This document shows positions 38,696 through 50,144 of a stretch of 64,000 nucleotides of DNA, piece after piece. The DNA lies in the NCBI RefSeq assembly GCF_003569915.1, contig NZ_KZ984448.1:102266-166265 (forward strand). Direction: 5' to 3'. This DNA comes from Comamonas testosteroni (GTDB taxonomy: Bacteria; Pseudomonadota; Gammaproteobacteria; Burkholderiales; Burkholderiaceae_C). The translations under genes and the position numbers were made by a program. The notes below the pieces were generated by a model. It had not been told where the DNA came from. It did not search any database and saw nothing but the letters and a program-made list of their open reading frames with translations. Position 1 is the first letter of the stretch. Every line of letters starts with the position of its first letter.

Positions 38696-39628
38696 TCACG
38701 ACGGGATGGTGGAGTCCGCGCTGGCCTGCTTCATCTGCACCAGCAACTGCAGCAGGCGGTTGGCAGGTGTGGCAATGCCCAGCGCTTGACCGGGCTGCAC
38801 CACATAGCCGTTGAGATGGTCAATCTCCGTGGGTTTGCCGCGCGCCAGGTCTTGGGCGGTGGACGAAAGCTGGCCCGGCATGGTGCGGGCAATGGCGGCC
38901 ACGGCGGCATCGACGCCTGCAGGCAGCGCCACGCCGTCGGCCTGGGCCACAGCCTTGCATTCGGCAGCAATGTCCTGCATGACGGCATCAGCACCGTCCT
39001 GCGCCACCAGCCAGCCATAGGGCTGTTGGGTCAGCGCCGACAAGGCGTTGTAGACGCAGTTGATGATGAGCTTTTGCCAGAGGGCGGCACGTACGCTGTC
39101 CGAGACCTCGGTGGGAATACCTGCGGCACTGAACTGGCGCGCAATTTCATCGCCCATGGGGCAGGGGGCAATCACCAGCTCGCCTCGGCCAAAGTGGCGT
39201 ACATGGCCTGCGCCGGCCATGCCTGTGGCCACATAGACCACGGTGGCGGCCACCGGCTGCGTGCCCAGAACCTTGCGCAGGCGTTCGTCGTTGTCCACGC
39301 CGTTTTGCAGGCTCAGCACCTGGGCATGCGCCGCCAGATGGGGCTTGATCTGCGCAGCGGCGGCTTCGGTGTCGGTAGATTTGACGCAGAACAGCACCAC
39401 ATCAGCGGCGGCCACGTTGGCGGCATCGGTGCTGGCGTTGATGGGGATGTACAGGTCTTGCGTGGCTGTCTGCAGCCGTAAGCCGTGCTGGGCAATGGCC
39501 TGCACATGGGACTGGCGGCCGATCAGCGTGACCTGATGGCCTGCACGGGCGAGCAGTGCGCCGAAATAGCAGCCGACGGAGCCTGCGCCCATGACGGCAA
39601 TGGACAAGGGGTGGGGTTGAGAGCTCAT
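38696..39628 (-). CDS. panE: 2-dehydropantoate 2-reductase
   Basis: This 310-residue NADPH-dependent reductase makes pantoate for pantothenate and CoA synthesis. It starts with the nucleotide fold IAVMGAGSVGCYFGALLARAGHQVTLIGR. VLFCVKSTDTEAAA, SLQNGVDNDE and the catalytic Lys region LWQKLIINCVYNALSALTQQPYG follow, with a C-terminal PTEIDHLNGYVV. Paralogues in the family can act on other keto acids, so the exact substrate is not certain. Confidence 0.87.
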   Translation of the reverse strand: MSSQPHPLSIAVMGAGSVGCYFGALLARAGHQVTLIGRQSHVQAIAQHGLRLQTATQDLYIPINASTDAANVAAADVVLFCVKSTDTEAAAAQIKPHLAAHAQVLSLQNGVDNDERLRKVLGTQPVAATVVYVATGMAGAGHVRHFGRGELVIAPCPMGDEIARQFSAAGIPTEVSDSVRAALWQKLIINCVYNALSALTQQPYGWLVAQDGADAVMQDIAAECKAVAQADGVALPAGVDAAVAAIARTMPGQLSSTAQDLARGKPTEIDHLNGYVVQPGQALGIATPANRLLQLLVQMKQASADSTIPS

Positions 39629-39674
39629 CCCTCAAGCATAGCCTTGCATTGCCTTGTTCGGGCCTCGCTGGCTG

Positions 39675-40676
39675 TCAGGCTTTGAGTTTGAGCAGATGGC
39701 TCATGATCTGCGCGGTGGAGGTCTCTATCTCCAGAAAATCCTGCAAATTCTTGCCGCTTTGCAGCGAGGCGTTCCAGTTATTGCTGCTCAGGCTGGACTT
39801 CCAGCTGTCCTGGCTTGCTGCATATTCGATAGCTGCCAGCATTTGTTGTGCGCGGACTGCAGGGATGTTTTTGCCTGTAAAGACGGCACGCCAGTTGGAC
39901 ATTTCGGCATCCACGCCCTGGTCGCGCATGGACGCAATGCCAAACAACGTTCGGCGCGAAGAGATACCCAATGCGCGCAGCTTGCCCGCCCGCAGCGCAT
40001 CGCGAAACTCGCTATAGCCGGAGATTCCGACCTGCACCTGCTTTTGCTGCAGGGCATTGACCACATCATTGCCGCCGGGGAAGGGCTTGTACTGCAATTG
40101 CTCGGGGTTGGCTTTGGCAATGCGGGCCAGCATGCCGGCATACATATGGTCCACACCACCGGCAGAGCCACCAGCAATCGCCAGAGCTGAAAGGTCCTCG
40201 CGCATGGCCTTGATCAGCGCCTGTGGGTTGTAGATGGGGGAGTCGGCAGGCACGGCCACGACCAGATAGTCGCTGGTCAGCTTGGTCAAGGGCTGAACCT
40301 GCTTGAGCTGGTCAGAGGCCTTGTTCAGCGCCAGTGCGCCGACCATGACCATGCCGCCAATCAGCAGACTGTCCGGGTCCTGGTCATAGCGCTTGAGGTA
40401 TTCGGCCAGGCCCAGGGTGCCGCCCTTGCCGCCGATGTTTTCGTAGACCACCTTGTCCACCATGCCGCTGCTGGAGAGAGCTGTGCCCAGCGCACGGCCT
40501 GTCTGGTCCCAGCCGCCGCCGGGGTTGGCAGGGATCACGATGCGCAACTGGGAGCCCAGCTTTTGCGCGGGTGCCGCCAGTGCAGGCAGGGCCAAAGATG
40601 CGGTCAGAGGGGCGGCCAGCGCGGCGCCAAGCCATTGGCGACGGGTGATGGGGCAGGCGGTCATGGGGTGTCTCAT
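39675..40676 (-). CDS. Bug/TctC family substrate-binding protein
   Basis: This 333-residue periplasmic protein carries a twin-arginine-like signal (ITRRQWLGAALAAPLTASLALPALA). The mature part contains LRIVIPANPGGGWDQTGRALGTAL, ENIGGKGGTLGLAEYL and YKPFPGGNDVVNALQQKQVQVG, the pattern of tripartite tricarboxylate transporter receptors. No TctA or TctB genes are adjacent, so it is an orphan, as is common in this family of bacteria. Confidence 0.88.
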   Translation of the reverse strand: MRHPMTACPITRRQWLGAALAAPLTASLALPALAAPAQKLGSQLRIVIPANPGGGWDQTGRALGTALSSSGMVDKVVYENIGGKGGTLGLAEYLKRYDQDPDSLLIGGMVMVGALALNKASDQLKQVQPLTKLTSDYLVVAVPADSPIYNPQALIKAMREDLSALAIAGGSAGGVDHMYAGMLARIAKANPEQLQYKPFPGGNDVVNALQQKQVQVGISGYSEFRDALRAGKLRALGISSRRTLFGIASMRDQGVDAEMSNWRAVFTGKNIPAVRAQQMLAAIEYAASQDSWKSSLSSNNWNASLQSGKNLQDFLEIETSTAQIMSHLLKLKA

Positions 40677-40753
40677 TCGGTATTTTTGTTACAGACGATA
40701 TTCTTCCTTGGCGCTGTCATCTGGCTGTCAAAGTCATGATGGTTTCTACGTAA

Positions 40754-40788
40754 AAAAGCCCTGACTTTTGATCAAAGTCAGGGCTTTT
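40754..40788 (-). terminator. Terminator after rpoD
   Basis: AAAAGCCCTGACTTT and AAAGTCAGGGCTTTT form a perfect 15-bp stem with a five-base loop. It ends the dnaG-rpoD transcript and separates it from the Bug-family gene. Confidence 0.88.
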
Positions 40789-40826
40789 GAGAGCGCTATC
40801 CGCCACAGGGGCGGACAAGACGGCTT

Positions 40827-43268
<2,442 letters not shown>

Positions 43269-43274
43269 GAACAC

Positions 43275-43550
43275 CTCTCACGGTACGAACACACACAAAC
43301 ACACAAAGGAAAACGGAATATGCAAACAAACGCCACGCATGCTGGCGCGCAATCAGGCCAAGCCTGATCAAAGAGAGCAAAAAGCTCCTTGGCAAGATGT
43401 TGGGGCGATCATTTGGTGTGCAGTCCTTGCGAAAAATGGGCCATGCAGTTGCTGCTGTCACGTGATTCATTCACGGGGCCCGGGTCGGAGGTGCTGCTGT
43501 CGCTCTTGCCAGTAACCTTTAAATTATACCTTTTAATCAGATGTCAAGAG
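43275..43550 (-). promoter_or_regulatory. Spacer with promoter-like elements between dnaG and rpoD
   Basis: On the minus strand a perfect TTGACA (43542-43547, overlapping the dnaG stop codon) and a perfect TATAAT (43523-43528) occur only 13 bases apart, too close to be a normal pair. The TATAAT may work with another -35 or an activator to give rpoD its own promoter. The rest of the spacer has no gene. Confidence 0.4.
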
Positions 43551-45529
43551 CTGGCACTCATAATTACAGATAATTTTTTTCGTCGCTCTTGAAATTCAAT
43601 GTAACGCCTTGCTGCAGTTGGATCTGTAGCTATCTCTTTGAGAGCTTTGCCCTCTTCGCGCTTCAGGTGTTCCACCAAGATCAGGTTCAGCGTACCGCGC
43701 AATTCGCGGCGCAACTCGGCAATCTCGCCCTCAGGGTTGGCGTGCGATCCGTTCATCAGCTTGCTGGCCAGCGCTTCACAGGGTAGGCCCTGCATCTGCT
43801 CGCGCAGCACCGCCCAGGAGCGGGGGCCCGATTCTGTAAATTGGGCCTCCAGCCAGCGAAACAAGGGTGCATGACTGCTGTTGCAACTGGCCAGCGCATC
43901 AAAGTCCTCATGGGTCATTTCTTCCATGAACTCCATGTGACACATCAAGAGGCGTGCCGCCTGGTCTTCACGGCTGACCGGTGTGGGGCGGGGGCCCAGT
44001 GGTGGAGGGTTCCAGTCATCACCCTTCTTGCCCCAGGGCTTGCGCTGGCGGTTGCCAAACTCGCGGCGACCGCGCCAGTTGCCGCCGTCCTGCGGCACAT
44101 AGGTGGCGGGTGGGGCGCTGGGGGCATCCCATTCGGGGGCGCTGTCCCAGCTTGGTGGCGGGGCGTCCCACTCTGGCGCAGTGTTGCTGGGCGCTGCTGG
44201 CGCACGTCTTGCGATAGGGGCGGTGCGCGCTGCTTCCTGCGCCCAGATGTCGGTGAGGTCGTGGGTGTTCAACTGCGCCAGAGACGCAATTTCGGCCAGC
44301 AACTGGCGCTTGAGTGCGCCATCAGGCAGCTGCGACCACAGGGGGCGCGCATTGCTGGCCATATGAGCGCGGCCTTCGGTCTGGCCCAGGTCGCAGCCTT
44401 CGCTGGCCGCTTCGATCAAAAAACGGCTCAGCGGCGTGGCGTCTCCCACATAGCGGGAGAAAGCCTCGGGCCCGAATTCGCGGATAAAGCTGTCCGGGTC
44501 ATGCTCGGACGGCAGAAACAGAAATTTGATGGAGCGTGTGTCCGTCGCCAGTGGCAGGGCAGCATCGAGCGCCTTGCGCGCAGCGCGGCGGCCTGCGCCG
44601 TCGCCGTCAAAGCTGAAGACCACGGCATCGGTAAAGCGAAACAGCTTTTGCACATGCTCTGGCGTGCAGGCTGTGCCCAGCGTGGCCACGGCATTGGCAA
44701 AGCCCAGCTGGGCCAGCGCCACCACGTCCATATAGCCTTCGGTGACCAGGGCGTAGCCCATGTCGCGCAGGGCCTGACGGGCCTCGAACAGGCCATACAG
44801 CTCGCGGCCCTTGTGAAAGACCGGGGTTTCGGGGGAGTTCAGGTATTTGGGCTTTTCATCGCCAAACACGCGTCCGCCAAAACCGATGCATTCGCCCTTG
44901 ACATTGCGAATCGGGAACATGAGCCGGTCGCGAAAGCGGTCATAGCGGCGGCTGTCTTCCTCGCTGACGATGACTAGGCCGCATTCTTCAAGCTGCGGGC
45001 TGTCATATTCGGCAAACACGCTGGCCAGGCCGTGCCAGCCTGGTGGCGCGTAACCCAGACCAAAGCGCTTGGAGACCTCGCCGGAGACGCCGCGCTTCTT
45101 CAAGTACTCGATGGCCTTGGGGGCTGCTCTGAGATGCTTGCGGTAAGACTCTCCGGCTTTTTCCAGCAAATCGCTCAGGGTTTCGGCTTTCTGCTTTTGC
45201 TGGGCCTGGCGCTGGCGTTCTGCGGGGCTGATGTCATCTTGCGGCACCTGCAGGCCGCACTGGTTGGCAAGCTCCTGCACGGCTTCGACAAAGCCCATGC
45301 CGGCATGTTCCATCAGAAAACCGATGGCATTGCCGTTTTTGCCGCAGCCAAAGCAGTGATAGAACTGCTTGCTGGGGCTGACTGTGAACGAGGGCGACTT
45401 CTCACCATGAAACGGGCACAGGCCCATGAAGTTGGCGCCGCCCTTTTTGAGTTGCACGTAGCGCCCCACGATGTCAACGACATCGACGCGGGAGAGCAAC
45501 TCTTGGATAAACGATTGGGGAATGGCCAC
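43544..45529 (-). CDS. dnaG: DNA primase
   Basis: This 661-residue primase makes RNA primers for replication. The zinc domain has CPFHGEKSPSFTVSPSKQFYHCFGCG. The TOPRIM core has TEGYMDVVALAQLGFANAVATLGTACT and VVFSFDGDGAGRRAARKAL. A Pro-rich linker precedes the DnaB-binding C-terminal domain. The start is GTG (VAIPQSFIQELLSRVDVVDIVGRYVQLKK), at the conserved N-terminus. No rpsU gene lies directly upstream; a structured RNA candidate is there instead. Confidence 0.95.
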   Translation of the reverse strand: MAIPQSFIQELLSRVDVVDIVGRYVQLKKGGANFMGLCPFHGEKSPSFTVSPSKQFYHCFGCGKNGNAIGFLMEHAGMGFVEAVQELANQCGLQVPQDDISPAERQRQAQQKQKAETLSDLLEKAGESYRKHLRAAPKAIEYLKKRGVSGEVSKRFGLGYAPPGWHGLASVFAEYDSPQLEECGLVIVSEEDSRRYDRFRDRLMFPIRNVKGECIGFGGRVFGDEKPKYLNSPETPVFHKGRELYGLFEARQALRDMGYALVTEGYMDVVALAQLGFANAVATLGTACTPEHVQKLFRFTDAVVFSFDGDGAGRRAARKALDAALPLATDTRSIKFLFLPSEHDPDSFIREFGPEAFSRYVGDATPLSRFLIEAASEGCDLGQTEGRAHMASNARPLWSQLPDGALKRQLLAEIASLAQLNTHDLTDIWAQEAARTAPIARRAPAAPSNTAPEWDAPPPSWDSAPEWDAPSAPPATYVPQDGGNWRGRREFGNRQRKPWGKKGDDWNPPPLGPRPTPVSREDQAARLLMCHMEFMEEMTHEDFDALASCNSSHAPLFRWLEAQFTESGPRSWAVLREQMQGLPCEALASKLMNGSHANPEGEIAELRRELRGTLNLILVEHLKREEGKALKEIATDPTAARRYIEFQERRKKLSVIMSASS

Positions 45530-45570
45530 CCGTGTATTTTGCCTCGCCGTCAAAGCCCTGGGCGCTGGGC

Positions 45571-45600
45571 AAAAAAAAGCCTGCACCCATGGGTGCAGGC
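45571..45600 (-). terminator. Strong terminator upstream of dnaG
   Basis: The 22-base palindrome 45579-45600 (arms GCCTGCACC and GGTGCAGGC, loop CATG) is followed on the minus strand by eight T. It would stop any transcript entering dnaG from upstream. Confidence 0.88.
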
Positions 45601-45746
45601 CTGGTCTCCGGTTGTCTGGCTCTTGTCCAGACTCTCCTCTAAAAAGTCTCCTCCTCCACACCGTCTTGAGGGATTCAGGTCGCCCTCCGTGCGGGGAGGG
45701 AGGCGCGACATGCCTGCCGGCGTTGGCAGCCATCGTCTCAAGACAT
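45571..45746 (-). ncRNA. Candidate structured RNA or leader upstream of dnaG
   Basis: On the minus strand a TAGAAT -10 box (45753-45758) precedes about 175 bases rich in pairing. An 8-bp closing stem (45737-45744 with 45663-45670) encloses two hairpins (45714-45729 and 45679-45709). A third hairpin, GTCTGG..CCAGAC, follows (45614-45632), then a GC-rich terminator (45579-45600 plus T8). The start of dnaG lies 42 bases past the terminator. It could be a stand-alone small RNA or an attenuator leader of dnaG-rpoD. I do not recognise a known RNA family. Confidence 0.5.
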
Positions 45747-45758
45747 GTGCGCATTCTA

Positions 45759-46122
45759 AAAGCGATTTGACGGCTCGGTGATAGCTCAGTCAGATAAATG
45801 ATGTCTTATAGATGACTTGCATGAATGCTGCGGCTGCTGTTTATGAAGCTGGTCAAATATTTTTGATGCAAATCATTGTTTTTAAATAAATTAATGCTGT
45901 TTCAGAACTTGCTGAAAAAGCCGTTAATCCCTAATATCCCTGTGCCTTACTTTGGTTTTGTTTGCATGGGAGTGATGCCGTCGGGGTGTTGACAATCGGG
46001 TGTGGCTGCAGGCTTGATGCAGATCAGTCGTAAGCCAGTTGCCAGCGAACAGGCATGAAGAGGGCCCGGTTGTAAGCCTGGTGTTCAGCAAATTGCGTTA
46101 GAAAAGCTGCAGGAGACAAACC
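45759..46122. other. Divergent spacer between the RNA candidate and the acyl-CoA synthetase gene
   Basis: This AT-richer region of about 360 bases contains no gene I can support and no clear hairpin. It presumably holds the promoter of the downstream synthetase gene. Confidence 0.5.
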
Positions 46123-47769
46123 ATGACAAGTTCATACGACCAACATCTGGACCCCAATACCGCCAACTACGCAGCGCTGAGCCCGCTGACCTTTATCGCC
46201 CGCACGGCCGAGGTCTACCCCGAGCGTCTGGCCATTGTTCATGGCGACCTGCGCCAGAACTGGGGTCAGACCTATGCGCGCTGCCGCCAACTGGCCAGCA
46301 GTCTGCAGAAAATTGGCATTGGCAAAAATGACACCGTGGCTGTGATGCTGCCCAACACCCCGCCCATGGTGGAGGCCCACTTTGGCGTGCCCATGTCGGG
46401 CGCGGTGCTCAACACGCTCAACACGCGCCTGGATGCGGAGACGCTGGCCTTCATGCTCGATCACGGTGAAGCCAAGGTGCTGATCGTGGACCCCGAGTTC
46501 GCGGGCGTCATGGCCAAGGCGATCAAGCTGCGCAAGAGCACGGCACCGCTTTATGTGATTCAGGTCGAAGACGCCGTCTATGGCGAGGCCGCCGAGCAGA
46601 TTGGTGCCACAGACTACGAAAGCTTTGTAGCCCAGGGCGATGCCCACTTTGACTGGCAACTGCCGGCCAACGAGTGGGATGCGATTGCGCTGAACTACAC
46701 CAGCGGCACCACAGGCAACCCCAAGGGCGTGGTCTACCACCACCGCGGCGCGCATATCAATGCCATCAGCAATGTGCTGGAGTGGGATATGCCCAAGCAC
46801 GCCGTCTATCTGTGGACGCTGCCCATGTTCCACTGCAACGGCTGGTGCTTCCCCTGGACGGTGGCGGCACGTGCGGCGGTGAACGTCTGCCTGCGCCGTG
46901 TGGAGCCGCAGGCGATTTTCGATGCCATCCGCAATCATGGCGTCACGCATTACTGCGGCGCGCCCATCGTGCACAGCTTGTTGGTCAATGCGCCCGCAGC
47001 CATGAAGGAAGGCGTGCCTGCCGGAGTCAAGGCCATGGTGGCCGGTGCTGCGCCACCGGCGTCGATGATCGAAGGCATGGAAGCCATGGGCTTTGATATC
47101 ACCCATGTCTATGGCCTGACGGAAACCTATGGCCCGGCCACGGTCTGCGCCAAGCATGAGAGCTGGAATGAACTCGATATCGGCGAGCGCGCGCGCCTGA
47201 ACTCGCGCCAGGGGGTGCGCTACCACCTGCAGCGCTCTGCCGCCGTGCTGGACCCCGAGACTATGCAGCCTGTGCCGCATGACGGCCAGACCATGGGCGA
47301 GATCATGTTCCAGGGCAATATCGCCATGAAGGGCTACCTCAAGAACCCGCAGGCGACGGACGAAGCCTTCCGTGGCGGCTGGTTCCACAGTGGCGATCTG
47401 GCCGTGCAGCACCCCGATGGCTATATCCAGATCAAGGACCGCAGCAAGGACATCATCATCTCGGGCGGCGAAAACATCTCCTCCATCGAGGTGGAGGATG
47501 TGCTCTATCGCCACCCCGCCGTGCTGGCCGCCGCCGTGGTAGCCAAGCCCGACCCGAAATGGGGCGAGACCCCCTGCGCCTTTGTAGAGCTGAAAGCTGG
47601 TGCGGAGACCACGGCCGAAGACATCATTGCCCACTGCAAAAAGCATCTGGCCGGCTACAAGGTGCCGCGCAATGTGGTGTTTGGCGAGTTGCCCAAGACC
47701 AGCACGGGCAAGATTCAGAAGTTTGAGCTGCGCAAGCAGGCGGGTTCTGCCTCGGCCATCTCTTCCTGA
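46123..47769 (+). CDS. AMP-forming acyl-CoA synthetase
   Basis: This 548-residue ligase activates a carboxylic acid to its CoA thioester with ATP. Core motifs are NYTSGTTGNPKGVVYHHRG (P-loop, residue 190 region), HVYGLTETYGPATVC, GWFHSGDLAVQHPDGYIQIKDRSKDIIISGGENISS and the catalytic Lys in PKTSTGKIQKFELR. It resembles medium-chain or aryl-acid CoA ligases of the AlkK/DmdB-like group; the substrate cannot be read from the sequence. It stands alone with its own terminator. Confidence 0.93.
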   Translation: MTSSYDQHLDPNTANYAALSPLTFIARTAEVYPERLAIVHGDLRQNWGQTYARCRQLASSLQKIGIGKNDTVAVMLPNTPPMVEAHFGVPMSGAVLNTLNTRLDAETLAFMLDHGEAKVLIVDPEFAGVMAKAIKLRKSTAPLYVIQVEDAVYGEAAEQIGATDYESFVAQGDAHFDWQLPANEWDAIALNYTSGTTGNPKGVVYHHRGAHINAISNVLEWDMPKHAVYLWTLPMFHCNGWCFPWTVAARAAVNVCLRRVEPQAIFDAIRNHGVTHYCGAPIVHSLLVNAPAAMKEGVPAGVKAMVAGAAPPASMIEGMEAMGFDITHVYGLTETYGPATVCAKHESWNELDIGERARLNSRQGVRYHLQRSAAVLDPETMQPVPHDGQTMGEIMFQGNIAMKGYLKNPQATDEAFRGGWFHSGDLAVQHPDGYIQIKDRSKDIIISGGENISSIEVEDVLYRHPAVLAAAVVAKPDPKWGETPCAFVELKAGAETTAEDIIAHCKKHLAGYKVPRNVVFGELPKTSTGKIQKFELRKQAGSASAISS

Positions 47770-47787
47770 TCACCATTGAATGACAAA

Positions 47788-47816
47788 AGCCCGGTGTCGA
47801 TGACGCCGGGCTTTTT
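47788..47816 (+). terminator. Terminator after the acyl-CoA synthetase gene
   Basis: AGCCCGGTGTC (47788-47798) pairs with GACGCCGGGCT (47802-47812) across a three-base loop with one G-U pair, then T5. Confidence 0.85.
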
Positions 47817-47855
47817 CTATGAGGAAGGTCGTTTGTGCAGAATATTCATAGATTT

Positions 47856-47907
47856 CCAGTAAAAACCAATGAATGTCTATGAATAATATAGGCACGTAGC
47901 TATCTTT
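47856..47907 (-). repeat. Dispersed repeat family A copy
   Basis: On the minus strand this reads AAGATAGCTACGTGCC, then ATTCATAGACATTCATTGG and a T-rich end. It lies just past the lpxH stop codon. Confidence 0.5.
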
Positions 47908-47918
47908 TTGATAGTTAA

Positions 47919-48716
47919 TCAAGCCTGCTCAGGTGCAAGGCGCTGCCAGCCTTGCGGCGTGACGCGCAGCACTTCGGCGCGGCGGGTAGAGTCTTCGATA
48001 TGCCAGTCGCTGAGCACAATGCGCCATTGATCTGCCTCAAGCGCATGGTCGGCAGGTTGGTGGGTGTGGCCATGAATCAGCCAGGGTGCTTGCGCGGCCT
48101 GCATCCAGGTTCCGGTCATTTGTGCATCGGCATCGGCATACGGCGCGCCGCTTTGCTTGCGCTGCTCGCTTTCGCTGCGCGCTGACTTGCCAATCGCGCG
48201 GCGCACGGCCAGCGGCTGGCTGAGCAACTGCTGCTGCCATGCGGCAGAGCGCGAGACGGCGCGAAACTGCTGGTACTCCACATCGTCCAGGCACAGCGCA
48301 TCACCATGGCTGAGCAGAATATGGGGCCCGGCCCAGTGCAGCGCCGTGGGGTCCGCCAGACCCGTCATGCCGCTGCGGCGCAGAAACTCGTCCCCCGCCA
48401 GAAAGTCGCGGTTGCCGACCATAAAGAACAGCGGGCGCTTTTGTGCGGCTTCATGTAGCCATGCCGCACATTCGGCTTCAAAGCTGCCCGGCTCGTCGAG
48501 TGCGTCATCGCCCACCCAGACTTCAAACAGATCACCCAGCATAAAGATGGCATCCGCCGAGCTGCGCTGCAGATAGTCACGCCAGGCTTGCACAGTCTGC
48601 GGCTCCGAAGGCTGCAGATGCAGATCGGAGATGAAATCGATAACGCGCCAATTGGCATCGCCTTGCAGGCGTGCCAAAAAAGGTGCGGTAGATCGGGGAT
48701 CTGAGGGATCGATCAT
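47919..48716 (-). CDS. lpxH: UDP-2,3-diacylglucosamine diphosphatase
   Basis: This 265-residue membrane-associated metallophosphoesterase makes lipid X in lipid A synthesis. Metal motifs are ISDLHL (near residue 31), MLGDLFEVWVGDD, VGNRDFL, LSHGDALC and HGHTH, in order. The start MIDPSDPRS was chosen; the longer open frame runs into the upstream dispersed repeat. No good ribosome site is seen. It follows ppiB on the same strand, with repeat B between them. Confidence 0.93.
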   Translation of the reverse strand: MIDPSDPRSTAPFLARLQGDANWRVIDFISDLHLQPSEPQTVQAWRDYLQRSSADAIFMLGDLFEVWVGDDALDEPGSFEAECAAWLHEAAQKRPLFFMVGNRDFLAGDEFLRRSGMTGLADPTALHWAGPHILLSHGDALCLDDVEYQQFRAVSRSAAWQQQLLSQPLAVRRAIGKSARSESEQRKQSGAPYADADAQMTGTWMQAAQAPWLIHGHTHQPADHALEADQWRIVLSDWHIEDSTRRAEVLRVTPQGWQRLAPEQA

Positions 48717-48770
48717 GAGTGAAAGGAGCAGAGCCTCAAAACAATAACGGCCTCGAGCGAGGGACGGCAA

Positions 48771-48850
48771 GCAAGGGCCGCCCCGCAGCGAGGCCGTCGT
48801 CCCCCTCCGCGAAGCAGAGAGGGGGAAGGCGCGTTGCGCCTCAGGGGGTG
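48771..48850 (-). repeat. Dispersed repeat family B copy 2
   Basis: GCAAGGGCCGCCCCGCAGCG opens the copy, then CCCCCTC...GAGGGGGAAGGCGCG and GCGCCTCAGGGGGTG. It ends one base before the ppiB stop codon. Copy 1 is at 30761-30854. Confidence 0.8.
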
Positions 48851-48851
48851 A

Positions 48852-49379
48852 TTAGATCGCAATCGCCTTGTCGATCACCACAGCATCAAAAGGCACGTCG
48901 TCATGGAAGCCCTTGCGAGTGGTGCGCACCTTCTTGATGGCGTCCACGACTTCTTCACCCTTGACCACCTTGCCGAACACGGCGTAACCCCAGCCCTGGC
49001 CGGTAGGTGCAGTGTGGTTCAGGAAAGCGTTGTCCACGGTGTTGATGAAGAACTGAGCGGTAGCGCTGTGGGGGTCGCTGGTGCGAGCCATGGCGATGGT
49101 GTACTTGTCGTTCTTCAGGCCGTTCTTGGCTTCGTTCTCGATAGGGTCATCGGTACCCTTTTGCTTCATGTCGGGAGTGAAGCCGCCGCCCTGGATCATG
49201 AAGTTCTTGATCACGCGGTGGAAGATGGTGCCGTCGTACGCGCCCTTCTTGACATAGTTCAGGAAGTTTTCGGTGGACTTGGGTGCGTTCACAGCGTCCA
49301 GCTCCAGCGTGATCACGCCTTGGGTAGCGGTGTCAGCCACGTTGATGGTCACGTGCAGTTCGACTTGGGGGTTGCTCAT
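48852..49379 (-). CDS. ppiB: Cytoplasmic cyclophilin-type peptidyl-prolyl isomerase
   Basis: This 175-residue cyclophilin has no signal peptide. Active-site segments are [35 protein letters not shown] and [19 protein letters not shown] short N-terminal extension precedes the core. It is adjacent to a secreted paralogue, which points to tandem duplication with separate cell locations. Confidence 0.93.
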   Translation of the reverse strand: MSNPQVELHVTINVADTATQGVITLELDAVNAPKSTENFLNYVKKGAYDGTIFHRVIKNFMIQGGGFTPDMKQKGTDDPIENEAKNGLKNDKYTIAMARTSDPHSATAQFFINTVDNAFLNHTAPTGQGWGYAVFGKVVKGEEVVDAIKKVRTTRKGFHDDVPFDAVVIDKAIAI

Positions 49380-49445
49380 ATCGGTACTTTCTTGAGGTTT
49401 GAGAGGGGGCTGGCGCTGCAGGCGGGTGCAGCGCGGCAGCGGTGT

Positions 49446-50030
49446 TTACTTGACTTCGGTGGCCGAGAGAATCGTCACCGGCGTGGTGGGTACATTCTGG
49501 TGCATGCCACGGTTGCCCGTAGCGACGGCGCGGATTTTGTCCACCACATCCATGCCCTTGATGACCTTGCCGAAGACCGTGTAGCCATAGCCATCAGGCT
49601 TGGGAGCATTGAGCATGTCGTTGTTCACCACGTTGATGAAAAACTGTGAAGTGGCCGAGTTGGGGTTGCCGGTGCGTGCCATGGCAATCGTGCCGCGGTC
49701 GTTCTTGAGGCCATTGCTGGCTTCCAGCGGAATCGGGGCGCGCGTGGGCTTCTCGCTCATGTTGGCGTCCATGCCACCGCCCTGGATCATGAAGCCGTCG
49801 ATGACGCGGTGGAACACCGTGCCGTCATAGTGCTTGTCGCGCACATACTGCAGAAAGTTGGCGGCGCTCTTGGGGGCCTTGGCGTCGTTCAGCTCCACCA
49901 CGATGTCGCCCATGCTGGTCTTGAGTTGCACTTTGGACTGGGCTTGCGCCAAGCCGGGTGCTGCAAAAATAGTAGCTGTCAGCGCAAATGCTGACAGGAC
50001 TTTGAGGCTGTTTCGACGAATTTTCAGCAT
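49446..50030 (-). CDS. ppiA: Periplasmic cyclophilin-type peptidyl-prolyl isomerase
   Basis: This 194-residue cyclophilin has a signal peptide ([18 protein letters not shown].., cleavage near LAQA|QSKVQ). The core shows [33 protein letters not shown] and [17 protein letters not shown]. The DNA that encodes the signal peptide matches the dispersed repeat family on its opposite strand. It lies upstream of ppiB on the same strand. Confidence 0.92.
   Translation of the reverse strand: MLKIRRNSLKVLSAFALTATIFAAPGLAQAQSKVQLKTSMGDIVVELNDAKAPKSAANFLQYVRDKHYDGTVFHRVIDGFMIQGGGMDANMSEKPTRAPIPLEASNGLKNDRGTIAMARTGNPNSATSQFFINVVNNDMLNAPKPDGYGYTVFGKVIKGMDVVDKIRAVATGNRGMHQNVPTTPVTILSATEVK
49965..50027 (+). 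repeat. Dispersed repeat family A copy encoding the ppiA signal peptide
   Basis: On the plus strand this reads ATAGTAGCTGTCAGCGC, then GACAGGACTTTGAGGCTG. The layout is that of family A; the complementary strand is the coding strand for residues 2-22 of PpiA. Confidence 0.5.
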
Positions 50031-50144
50031 GGGTTCATCCTGGGTTGGAAAGCCTGGGCGCCGCACCGGGTGCGGGCGGACAGGCTCTGAGCTGAGGGCG
50101 CCCGCCGGTTCTGCAAGAGGCGGGCTTGAAAATGCAGGGAGGGC

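Noticed and set aside
39829..39860. Another repeat family A copy inside the Bug-family gene
   Set aside because: Only a short GATAGCTGCCAGCA match is present and the second half of the repeat is missing; it may be chance.
45541..45758. rpsU or another protein gene upstream of dnaG
   Set aside because: No frame there resembles ribosomal protein S21; translated products are low-quality and the DNA is dominated by inverted repeats.
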